From contig NZ_ADNU01000048.1 in NCBI RefSeq assembly GCF_000178455.1, forward strand, positions 21,493 to 85,492: a stretch of 64,000 nt of DNA, given 5' to 3'. The notes beneath the pieces were generated by a model that was given only the letters and a program-made list of their open reading frames with translations, did not search any database and was not told where the DNA came from. Source of the DNA: Brevibacterium mcbrellneri ATCC 49030 (lineage in GTDB: Bacteria; Actinomycetota; Actinomycetes; Actinomycetales; Brevibacteriaceae). The first letter of the stretch is position 1; the number at the start of each line of letters is the position of its first letter. A program made the position numbers and the translations under genes. Of the stretch, positions 17,709 to 25,571 are shown in pieces.

Positions 17709-19072
17709 GTCGCGTCCACGAGGAACGCGCGGGGGCTCTTACGCAACATGGGCACCGCGGTGATGGCGACGACCACGGCGATCACGGCCACGCAGATGAT
17801 GGATGCCTGGACCGCCGAGGTGGGGGAGAGTCCCACGGTGAGGTTGTCCAGGGTTTGGGCGGAGGCCGAGGACTCCAGGTCGGCGCCGAACTGACCGGCT
17901 TGCGACATTTCTTGGGCCGCGGATTTGTTGACGCTGGCCAGGGTGGTGTCTCCCATCCACTGTGCGAAACGGTTCGCGGCGAAGTACGCGCAGATGAAGG
18001 CGGGTACGGCGATGAAGATGAGTTCGGCGAGGTACTGGGCGGCGATGCTGGCCTTGGTGACGCCGATGGACAGTAGCGTGCCGGTTTCCTTCTTGCGTTC
18101 GTTCAGCCACAGGAACAGGACGAGTGCGACGACCGCGGCAGCGAAGATGGTGGCGCCCACGGTGGTGTTGCGCATGATGCTCTTGATGCCGTCGACGGCG
18201 CCGGTGATGCCGGACAAGTACTGGGTGGATGGTGAGATCTGGTAGTTCTGCCAGTCGATCCCTTGGGCCTTGGCGGCCTTGGTGACGTCGTCGAAGTTGG
18301 CGTCTTTGGACACGAAGAAGTTGGCGTCCTGGTAGATCTCGGTCTCTGGGGTGAACTGGTAGAGCTCACGAGTGGTGTCCAGGTCAGTGAACACGGTGTT
18401 GGCGAAAAGTTCGTTGCGCGTGGCGGCCGGTTTAGTGTTCTCTCCTGAAACCAGGCCCACGATCTGGGTTTTGACTTCCTTGGTGGACTGGCGTTGGTTG
18501 TCGACGTCGTACTTGTTGCCCTTCAAGGTGAGCGTGTCGCCTACCTTGAGGTTGTTGGCTTTGGCGAGGTCTTCGTGAATGAGGGCTTTGTGGGAGTCGT
18601 CGGGCGTGAGGTGGCGGCCCTGGGTGAGTTTGAGGGTGCCGCTGCGGAAGTTGTTGTCGATTTCGCTGTTGTTGACGCCCCACACGTTGACGGCGTTGCC
18701 GAACTGTTCTTCGCGCTGTTTGTCGTAGTCGTCGTGGTCGAGTTTCTGGGCCTTGGCGCTGACCAGGTCGGCGGTGACGTTTTGCCGGGCGACGTGGGAT
18801 TCCACGCCGTCCAGTTTTGAGAGCGTGGCGATGTCCGCAGCCTTGACGGTGCCGGCACCTCGGGGTGTGCCGAGGTTGTTCTGGGGGTTGTTCTCTAGGA
18901 CGAACCCGCGGCCGGTTTTCGCGTCGATCTCCTCTGAGACCTGGTCAGCCGAGCGGGTGACGGCGCTGGTCGCCATGACCACGGTGGCCATGATGATGAA
19001 GACGACGAAAATGATGAGTGTTTTGACTGGCTTTCGGACACAGTAGCGCCAGGCTCTTCCTAGAAACGTCAA
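17705..19072 (-). CDS. FtsX-like ABC transporter permease, first gene of the exporter operon
   Basis: The 455 aa permease has a first helix TLIIFVVFIIMATVVMATSA (near 15-35), a long Asp/Lys/Asn-rich extracytoplasmic domain, and three C-terminal helices with the FtsX coupling segment LWLNERKKETGTLLSIGVTKASI. The best start is TTG at 19072, with AGGGAA about 5 bases upstream, giving LTFLGRAWRYCVRKP, which matches the N-terminus of the second permease (RAIRCVTRKPRRS). The frame is open further upstream, but that stretch is not protein-like. Direct and inverted GATTCT repeats lie about 100 bp upstream. Confidence 0.85.
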   Translation of the reverse strand: MTFLGRAWRYCVRKPVKTLIIFVVFIIMATVVMATSAVTRSADQVSEEIDAKTGRGFVLENNPQNNLGTPRGAGTVKAADIATLSKLDGVESHVARQNVTADLVSAKAQKLDHDDYDKQREEQFGNAVNVWGVNNSEIDNNFRSGTLKLTQGRHLTPDDSHKALIHEDLAKANNLKVGDTLTLKGNKYDVDNQRQSTKEVKTQIVGLVSGENTKPAATRNELFANTVFTDLDTTRELYQFTPETEIYQDANFFVSKDANFDDVTKAAKAQGIDWQNYQISPSTQYLSGITGAVDGIKSIMRNTTVGATIFAAAVVALVLFLWLNERKKETGTLLSIGVTKASIAAQYLAELIFIAVPAFICAYFAANRFAQWMGDTTLASVNKSAAQEMSQAGQFGADLESSASAQTLDNLTVGLSPTSAVQASIICVAVIAVVVAITAVPMLRKSPRAFLVDAT

Positions 19073-19380
19073 AGTTTCCCTTTCACGGTAAAAACGGTTG
19101 GCGCGTGTGCACGGTGCTGTGTGACGTGCACTGTGCGGTGTGTACGGGCGCGCCGAAAAGGATCGAAGAGAATCTACTATTCGATTCTGAACCGATTCTG
19201 GTAGCAATCTGCGCCCAAGCTGTGGGCAAGGGAGAGAATGGCGTAGTTTCGAAAACTCTATGGGTGAAACTCAGTGCTTCCCGCAGGTTCATACTGATTC
19301 GTGGTCATGCTGATTTTGAAGTCAATAGCTCGCCGTTATAGGTATTTTTTCAGGTAGTCGCAGTCGATAGGATTATCGCC
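19073..19380. promoter_or_regulatory. 308 bp divergent region with GATTCT repeats
   Basis: This gap lies between the ABC operon and the GNAT gene. It holds AGAATC at 19169-19174 facing GATTCT at 19183-19188 (perfect 6 bp arms, 8 bp spacer), and a direct repeat of CGATTCTG at 19182 and 19193, 11 bp apart. The AT-rich centre TACTAT (19175-19180) could be a -10 box. A second small dyad, CGATA-GGAT-TATCG, is found just before the GNAT start. No open reading frame of note is present. Confidence 0.35.
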
Positions 19381-19863
19381 ATGATGGCCCCTGTGTTCCG
19401 GCAGTTCGGACCCGAAGAGACGTCGTTGCTGCAGCGAGCGACCTTGGGCAATATGAACTGGTGCGGCGAGCGCTTCATGATGGATGACATTCTGGCCCGT
19501 CCAGAATTCTCGCACTACGTGACCATCCGCCCTGAGCGTGGCGACTTCGGCGTCGTCGCGGAGGTCGAAGGAAACCCGATCGGGGTCTGCTGGGCCCAGT
19601 TCCTGCCAGCGGACGACCCTGGGTACGGCTTCATCGATGAGCAGACGCCCGAAGCAAGCCTGTGGGTGTCGAGCGGTGCCAGAGGCCAGGGGGTGGGGCG
19701 ACGTCTGCTTCAGGCGCTTGTCTCTGAAGCGAAGGTACGGGGTCTTCGCCGGATCAGCCTGTCCGTGGAACCGGACAACTTCGCGAAGCAGCTCTACCGC
19801 TCTCTCGGATTCGAGGATGTCGGTGGCCGTGAGGATGACGGCGTGATGCTTTTGCTTGTGTAA
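19381..19863 (+). CDS. GNAT-family N-acetyltransferase
   Basis: The 160 aa protein shows the acetyl-CoA binding signature RGQGVGRRLLQALVSEAKVRG (near 105-125), preceded by the beta-strand LWVSSGA and followed by SLSVEPDNFAKQLYRSLGFEDVGG. That is the standard GNAT order (motifs A and B). It would transfer an acetyl group to an unknown amine. The ATG is the first in frame, with no strong ribosome binding site; the second codon is also ATG. It is the last apparently host gene before the foreign island. Confidence 0.85.
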   Translation: MMAPVFRQFGPEETSLLQRATLGNMNWCGERFMMDDILARPEFSHYVTIRPERGDFGVVAEVEGNPIGVCWAQFLPADDPGYGFIDEQTPEASLWVSSGARGQGVGRRLLQALVSEAKVRGLRRISLSVEPDNFAKQLYRSLGFEDVGGREDDGVMLLLV

Positions 19864-19979
19864 CTCGTGAACGAAGATCGGCACAGCCCGGCATTCATCG
19901 GCACATGTGAGCGTAAAGAAAGGCATATAGTCGAGTATTTAGCGCTTGCCAGCTTGCTTCACCGAAGGCTAGACAGTAG

Positions 19980-20075
19980 CTAGGCCGCCTTGATGGCGAC
20001 TGGACCGACATCACGTTCGGTGCGGCCGGCGACTTGGATGAGAGCTACTACTACGGGGCGTTCGCGGTGCGCTAA
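19980..20075 (+). pseudogene. C-terminal remnant of an unidentified gene at the island edge
   Basis: A 31-codon open stretch starts right after a stop (19977-19979) and has no start codon. It reads like a real protein end (GDWTDITFGAAGDLDESYYYGAFAVR, then TAA). It ends 5 bp before the broken OLD gene arriving from the other side, so it probably marks the left deletion or integration scar. Parent family not recognised. Confidence 0.35.
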
Positions 20076-20079
20076 CCCA

Positions 20080-20705
20080 TTACGTGATGCCGGCCGGGTC
20101 GAGGTCACGCATCTGCCGAAGCGTTTCCATCCACATCTCGGCAGAACCCTCTTCGCTCAGCCGGAGGACCGTGTCGAGGAGTGAACCGCGCTGGAGTCCA
20201 AGCGCTCGCGATCCAGTGCGCAGAGCGCGGAGATACACGAATCCGCAGAGCCGCTTGTGAGTCCTGGTGAAACGATCGCGTCCTTCGCTGAGTGAACTCG
20301 CCTCTTCGTTATCAAGCTCGTCAAGTTCGGGAAGCGGATGCTCAAAGAACGTATCAGCTTCGAAGTCGTCCTCGACGGCGTCGTATCGCGCGCGGAAGGA
20401 GACTGGAAGCGCCCAGGTTACACCCTCGTCGTCAGCGTGCTCCGCGCCGTTCTTCAGATCATCGACGAAGCTCCGATCCGTGTCGTTCCACCGTCGGAGG
20501 TGGCCTCTGTGCTCCTGTGGAAATCGTGCTCGTCCACGACAGGGCGCCGACTCGTGCGCTCGGGTCCGAGGACGAGGTCAAGAGCCTCGCAGACGGTTGA
20601 CTTGCCGACGTTGTTCTCACCAACTAGCAGAGTGTTATCGACGAAGATAACCTTGCCCGCGCGGACACCACGGAAGTTCTCGATTTCCAGTTGGCGAACC
20701 TTCAT
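20080..20705 (-). pseudogene. OLD/RecF-type AAA ATPase, N-terminal remnant
   Basis: The first 65 or so residues are typical of OLD-type overcoming-lysogenization ATPases/nucleases: MKVRQLEIENFRGVRAGKV, Walker A LLVGENNVGKSTVCEALDLVL, then RRPVVDEHDF. After about 20500 the family-like sequence continues in another frame (RRWNDTDRSFVDDLKNG, then ALPVSFRARYDAVEDDFEAD and DRFTRTHKRLCGFVYLRALR), so an out-of-frame internal deletion has occurred. The C-terminal part, including the Toprim nuclease domain, is absent; reading stops at 20080. The ATG overlaps the brxL stop by one base, so it was probably the last gene of the BREX operon. Confidence 0.75.
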
Positions 20706-22837
20706 CAGTTCGCGTCGGTTTCAGTCTCGTGAATGTAGGTGATGCCGAACGCGAACACCTGACGGAACTCCTGGCGGCGGGAGCCGAGGTCGAACTGGCT
20801 ACCGGAGCCCTTCTGGAAGATGTCGAGACCACGCCCGAGGACGAGCTTCCAGCCGTGGTCGGTGCGGATCGACCGGTCGTGGATGGTTTCGTCCCAGGTG
20901 ACGGTGAACTTGATGCCGACGGTGGCGGTGCTGTCCTGGATGTCCTTGAGCATGAGGAGGTGTTGCTGTGCGTACTCGCCGCGGTCTTCCTTGGTCACCA
21001 GTGTTACCGCGATCTCGTCGGCGGGGTCCTTGGCCGCCGCTAGCAGGGCCAGCAGATCGACGAGGTTGCGTCCCTGGTGCGGGAGCCGGATGTAGGGATC
21101 GACGATGGTGATGTCCGTGGCGCCGTGCAAATAGGGCATGAGCAGCGTCTCGTACGAGACTCCACGCTGGTTCTCCTGGAACTCTCTGTGCCCTTCGAAC
21201 AGGGGCGCCGCCACCTCGGGAGCAACTGGAGCCGCAACTGCGACCTCTGCTTGCGCGGACCCACGCTCCTCCGCCGACGCCTCTACTTCGCCCTCGGCCT
21301 CGGGGCTGCGAGCCTGGTAGTAGTTGGGGTACTCGTCCTCCTCAAGCGTGGTGACGCCACGCCAGGTGCCCGACTTGTCGGAGTAGCCGAAGTTGACGGC
21401 GGCCAGTGTGTTGTCGATCCGAAGAATCTGGTCCTTGACGCGCTTGCGTCCTTCGATGGCGAAGCGCAGCAGTTCCTCGATCTCCTCTTGCGTGGCCTCG
21501 CCGCCCGGGTAGATGAGCTTCATCAGGCCAGAGAAGGTCTTGTGGATGCCGTCTCGGTCTCGTGTGGAGATGTCGGAGCCGAGCGTGAAGTGCTGCTTAT
21601 AGCGGTCGGAGTAGTCGGTGTTCCGCATGGATCGCAGCACTTCGGCGATGTAGTCGACGACGAAGCCGTAGCCGGACGAGAACATCTCGCTGCGGATCGT
21701 GTCTACCTCCCAGCCGGGGATGTAGAAGTGGAGTCGGTCGAGGTAGGCGGAGTCGTGGTATGCCTCCGGCAGCTCGTCGAACAGGTCTGAGTGCTTGAGC
21801 ATGTAGGGCACGTTGTGGGAGGTGTTGCCCACGAATACCATCGACGCTTCAGCTCCGAGGGTCTCGACGCCACGGGAGAACGACTTGTTCGCCATGTAGT
21901 TCTTCATGATGTCGACGAGCGCCTTGTCGGTGCGCTTCTTCTTGCCGGCGAACTCGTCGAACGCAACGACGTCCCAGTAGCCGACAAGGCCGATGCGACC
22001 GTTGGCGTTGTTCACGAAGAGCTTCGGGACGGTGACCTCGCCACCGGAGATCAGCATGCCGTGGGGCGAGAACTCGGAGTAGATGTGTGACTTGCCGGTG
22101 CCCTTCGGCCCCAGCTCGACCAGGTTGTAGTTCCGCTCGACGAAGGGGATGAGACGGACGAGCTGCAGCAGCTTCGCCCGTCGTCCGAACATCTCAGGGT
22201 TGAACCCGATGGATTGGAGCAGCAGGTCGATCCACTCTTCGGTGTTGAACTCCTTCCGTGATGCGAGATAGCCCTCGTAGTCGAAACTCGACATCTGGAT
22301 CGGCTTCAAGCTCCCCAGAATCCAGGGCACGACGCGGGCGTCGTCGCTGTGGAAGTACTCGATGTCGCAGATGCACCACACGCCACTGACCAGCAGCTTC
22401 GGGTTCGCCTTCACTGTCGCGGGTTCGACGATTACGCCATTGAGCCCGAGGTTGGCGAACGAGGCCTGGTACACGTCCTGCTTGTCGTTCAGCGTCACGG
22501 TCACCTTGTCGATGATCCGGTGGCGGCCCTTCTCGCGGATAGTGGACTTCACCAGTTCCGACTCGTTGCGGTGCACGTAGTGGTCGGCGAGAATCTTGCG
22601 CACCGCATCGATACCGGCCTGGATCGTTGCCTCGTCGTCGGAGGCGGCGTACTGGCCAAGCAGGTACTCCAGCACGTAAGAGGGGACAATCGCGTTGCCC
22701 TTGACAGCCTTCACGAGGTCTTTGCGGACGACGGAGCCAGCGAACAGCAGGTTTGTCTTGTAGTCAAGATCGCTCTGCTGCGGTGTGGCTGACTCGGTGT
22801 TGCGTTCCTCGCCGGAGTGGCTCGCGGTGTCAGTCAT
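20705..22837 (-). CDS. brxL: BREX system Lon-like AAA+ protein BrxL with C-terminal MIT_C-like domain
   Basis: In this 710 aa protein, residues about 20-500 match the BrxL core, including Walker A GPKGTGKSH (243-251) and Walker B-like VVAFDEFAGKKKR. A spacer rich in Ala/Glu/Pro (about 505-570) leads to a C-terminal domain with TDITIVDPYIRLPHQGRNL and HDRSIRTDHGWKLVLGRGLDIF. This pattern resembles the phospholipase D-like MIT_C domain known from MITD1. BrxL is needed for phage exclusion in type 1 BREX. I chose the ATG at 22837 because GAGGAAG lies about 8 bases upstream. It starts 14 bp after pglZ ends. Confidence 0.93.
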   Translation of the reverse strand: MTDTASHSGEERNTESATPQQSDLDYKTNLLFAGSVVRKDLVKAVKGNAIVPSYVLEYLLGQYAASDDEATIQAGIDAVRKILADHYVHRNESELVKSTIREKGRHRIIDKVTVTLNDKQDVYQASFANLGLNGVIVEPATVKANPKLLVSGVWCICDIEYFHSDDARVVPWILGSLKPIQMSSFDYEGYLASRKEFNTEEWIDLLLQSIGFNPEMFGRRAKLLQLVRLIPFVERNYNLVELGPKGTGKSHIYSEFSPHGMLISGGEVTVPKLFVNNANGRIGLVGYWDVVAFDEFAGKKKRTDKALVDIMKNYMANKSFSRGVETLGAEASMVFVGNTSHNVPYMLKHSDLFDELPEAYHDSAYLDRLHFYIPGWEVDTIRSEMFSSGYGFVVDYIAEVLRSMRNTDYSDRYKQHFTLGSDISTRDRDGIHKTFSGLMKLIYPGGEATQEEIEELLRFAIEGRKRVKDQILRIDNTLAAVNFGYSDKSGTWRGVTTLEEDEYPNYYQARSPEAEGEVEASAEERGSAQAEVAVAAPVAPEVAAPLFEGHREFQENQRGVSYETLLMPYLHGATDITIVDPYIRLPHQGRNLVDLLALLAAAKDPADEIAVTLVTKEDRGEYAQQHLLMLKDIQDSTATVGIKFTVTWDETIHDRSIRTDHGWKLVLGRGLDIFQKGSGSQFDLGSRRQEFRQVFAFGITYIHETETDAN

Positions 22838-22851
22838 GGCTGCTACTTCCT

Positions 22852-25347
22852 CTAGAAATCGAAGTCCGATGTAAACGAGCGCTTGAGCAGGTACTGAGCC
22901 CGCTGGTAGACGCGCCACTGGGTGGTGTTGGGTATCTGCTCTTCGAGCCGGAACTCGACCGTGCGGTTGTTGAACTCGTTGGCGTCCTGGCTAAGGAGCA
23001 TCCGTGCACTCTGGTAGCGGTCACGCGTGTCATCGGAGGGCTGGTCGAAGAGCAGCTCGGGCTGATTCGAGATCAGGGTCTCGCCGACGTAGAGGCCGCC
23101 GCGTAGCGTGCGAGCCTGGACCTTCTCACTAACCGGCTCGGACTGGAAGAGCTTCACGACGAGCTGACCGGTGGTGATCTTGTCCGTCTCGGGCAGCACC
23201 TCGACGTTGACGAGGCGAGTGTCGCTCTTGCGCTTCTTGTTGACGGTGAGCACCGGAACGACGATTTCCTGGAGTGCGGCGCCGCCGTGGACGAACCTGG
23301 AGCCCGCGCCCGGCAGCTTGAGTCGATGGATCGACTTGGGAAGCTGCACCTCAAGGTCGCTACTCAGCCCGAGCTGTTCAGGCTCGAACTTTCGAAACGC
23401 GGGATCGTCCTTGAGCCCCCGGCCGAGCACGTATCGACGGTTCGTCACCACGAGCTCGTCCCCCTGCGGCTTGGTCGAGAGGTAGGAGGCACCGGCAAGC
23501 GCGGTGTCCTGGTAGAGGAAGCCGTGGTCGGCGGTCACGAGGATGTTCGTGGCATTCGCATTCGTCAGTTGCTTGATGAGGACGACCAGTTCGCGTAGCG
23601 CGTCGTTGGCGGCCTCGAACACCTGTCGTTCGGTGCGGGCCTTGTCGCCAGCGGCGTCAATCCGGTCGTGGTACACGTACAGCACCTGGTGCGCACGGTA
23701 GAGTTCGCGCAGCTCACCGCGCGGCATCGCGAGAACGTCCTCGGCCTGGATTGCGAACCCGTCTACCGGAGCCAGCACCTTGTTGCGGTTCGCCGTTCCG
23801 TCGGAACGCTGGCCGTCAACGAGCACCAGGTCGCCATCGTGCGAGTGAGCCAGCGTCGTGTGCGGAAGCAGGGCGGCCATGCCGAGTTGTGTGTAGCTCG
23901 GAAGCACGCCCAGCATCGCGTGGAGTTCCGCGTCAAAGCGGTCTTCCTGACGGATACGTGAGCCCAGATCGTCGGCTACCTCGTAGCGCAGCGCATCAGA
24001 GATGATGACGACGGCCTTCCGGTTGCCCCTCCTGATGATGGGCTCGACGTGATCGGTGAAGAACCTTGTCTGATGGCGCAACACCACCGATCGCCAATCA
24101 GTCACGGCATCAACCTGCTGCTGCCAGGCGTTGCCGAGCTCGTAGAGGAATCGGTTCGCGTAGTGCTTCTCCACCTCAACCCGGAGCGCTTCGAGGGCGC
24201 CGGTGTACTCCGTTGTGCGGGCGGCAAAGTGGAACTGTCGGTAGAGCTGGTCGATGCGGAACCAGCGCTTGCAGTAACGGTCGAGTCCGTCATCGAAGGA
24301 CGCGATCTCGAATCTTGCAGTCGCGAGCTCGCTCAGAAGGTCAGAGGCAGCGGCGAGCGCCGCGTAGAGTTCCCGGTACCCGTCCACCCAGATGCTGCTC
24401 TGTCGGGAACGGATGATCTCGGACACCTCGCGTGTGCCCATCGTCCGCTCGACGATTGCCTGTGTCAGCACGCTGATGATCTTGCGCTCCACGTCCTCGA
24501 AAAGATCGTTGCCCACAAGCTCAGCCAGTTCGGCATCCTCGATGGTGCTGGCGTAGTCAAGACTTTCAGCTGCGCGCCGAGCCAACGTGGCGAGAGCATC
24601 GGCGCTGCGTCGGTCGTTGCGCAGGCTCGCGAAGTCGAGCTCGATATTGCGCAGGGCTCCGGGCGTGTCCGATGCAAACCGCTTGATCGCCTGGCGGAAC
24701 ATCCACAGCACAAAGTCATCGACGCTAGGCTCACTTGCTTCGTAGCCGTAAATCTTGGCAACACCGGCCCAGTGGAAGCTGTCCAGACCCTGTTCGGCCA
24801 GCGCGTCGTACTTGGTGTGCGCGCCGCGTGCGTTCTCGATCAGCAACGCGCGCATGAGCTCAAGCATGCTGTGCTCGTGCTGACCAAGCACCACGGCAGA
24901 CATCTTCGCTCGCAACCTGTCGGCGTCATCGCTGGTCGCGAGGAGGGATTTGAGGCTCTCGACTCGCTTGACGGCTCGGAAGAACTTCTCGTGCTCTCGC
25001 ACCACCTCGTCGATCCCGCTACCGCTGAGACCTAGGTCCTGGCGCACGAGCGCGGTCCGGTCAGCGGTGAAGATCCCATAGGCAAGCTCAAGGTCAAGCA
25101 ACCAGTTCCCCGTACCCGCAGGCACAGGAGCGCCTCGGTACAGGAGAAACTTGCCCGCCGGCTCGTCGTGGAGCACTCGGTTCTTCACCGCGTACTCGTT
25201 GTTCTCCACCCGCACAGTGGTCACGCCGCTGAGATCAAGCGCATCAATCTCGGCGGCGTACTCGCCGTCGGCGTCGTGCCAGAAGACCAGGCGCTGTGAC
25301 TCGAACCTCTGCTCTAGGTGAGGCAGGACGACACTGAGCGAACTCAT
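22852..25347 (-). CDS. pglZ: BREX type 1 alkaline-phosphatase-fold protein PglZ
   Basis: This 831 aa PglZ carries the alkaline-phosphatase superfamily core KAVVIISDALRYEVADDL (DALRYE at 451-456) and the later metal site ILVTADHGFLYQ (605-610), plus the conserved C-terminal KSIHRLKLPGAGSRFVHGGAALQEIVVPVLTVN. PglZ is the marker of BREX systems; in type 1 it works with PglX, BrxB and BrxC, although its substrate is unsettled. The ATG overlaps the stop of the 75 aa ORF by 4 bp, implying translational coupling. All key residues appear intact. Confidence 0.97.
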   Translation of the reverse strand: MSSLSVVLPHLEQRFESQRLVFWHDADGEYAAEIDALDLSGVTTVRVENNEYAVKNRVLHDEPAGKFLLYRGAPVPAGTGNWLLDLELAYGIFTADRTALVRQDLGLSGSGIDEVVREHEKFFRAVKRVESLKSLLATSDDADRLRAKMSAVVLGQHEHSMLELMRALLIENARGAHTKYDALAEQGLDSFHWAGVAKIYGYEASEPSVDDFVLWMFRQAIKRFASDTPGALRNIELDFASLRNDRRSADALATLARRAAESLDYASTIEDAELAELVGNDLFEDVERKIISVLTQAIVERTMGTREVSEIIRSRQSSIWVDGYRELYAALAAASDLLSELATARFEIASFDDGLDRYCKRWFRIDQLYRQFHFAARTTEYTGALEALRVEVEKHYANRFLYELGNAWQQQVDAVTDWRSVVLRHQTRFFTDHVEPIIRRGNRKAVVIISDALRYEVADDLGSRIRQEDRFDAELHAMLGVLPSYTQLGMAALLPHTTLAHSHDGDLVLVDGQRSDGTANRNKVLAPVDGFAIQAEDVLAMPRGELRELYRAHQVLYVYHDRIDAAGDKARTERQVFEAANDALRELVVLIKQLTNANATNILVTADHGFLYQDTALAGASYLSTKPQGDELVVTNRRYVLGRGLKDDPAFRKFEPEQLGLSSDLEVQLPKSIHRLKLPGAGSRFVHGGAALQEIVVPVLTVNKKRKSDTRLVNVEVLPETDKITTGQLVVKLFQSEPVSEKVQARTLRGGLYVGETLISNQPELLFDQPSDDTRDRYQSARMLLSQDANEFNNRTVEFRLEEQIPNTTQWRVYQRAQYLLKRSFTSDFDF

Positions 25348-25571
25348 TCGTTGTCCTCCCGTTGCGAGGAAGCTTCGAGCTTGCGCCTTGCGACCCGCTC
25401 TGCTGCTGCCTCATAAATCTGTTGGATGCGGGCCCGAAGCTCGGCCTTCGGCGGCAGCGCCGTCCAATACTCCGCCACCACGATTCCGTCCTTGTCCTCC
25501 TCGTTCACCTCAGAGGCGCGAGCGAGCAGGTCTCGCTCTGCCTCCTCGCTGTTCCGAGCGATCTCAGGCAT
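25344..25571 (-). CDS. Small charged protein (75 aa) inside the BREX operon
   Basis: This ORF lies between pglX and pglZ. Its start overlaps the end of pglX by 8 bp and its stop overlaps the pglZ start by 4 bp, so it is translated as part of the operon and not a chance frame. The sequence is acidic in the first half (SEEAERDLLARASEVNEEDKDG) and then has the compact core IVVAEYWTALPPKAELRARIQQIYEAAAERVARRKLEA, which should form helices. There is no membrane segment, Cys or known motif. It is not one of the six standard type 1 BREX genes. It could be an assembly factor or a PglX/PglZ adaptor; that is a guess from position. Confidence 0.75.
   Translation of the reverse strand: MPEIARNSEEAERDLLARASEVNEEDKDGIVVAEYWTALPPKAELRARIQQIYEAAAERVARRKLEASSQREDNE

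Noticed and set aside
16662..17894. 410-codon plus-strand frame opposite the ABC permeases
   Set aside because: Gln/Gly/Arg-rich shadow with no motif; the opposite strand encodes clear FtsX domains.
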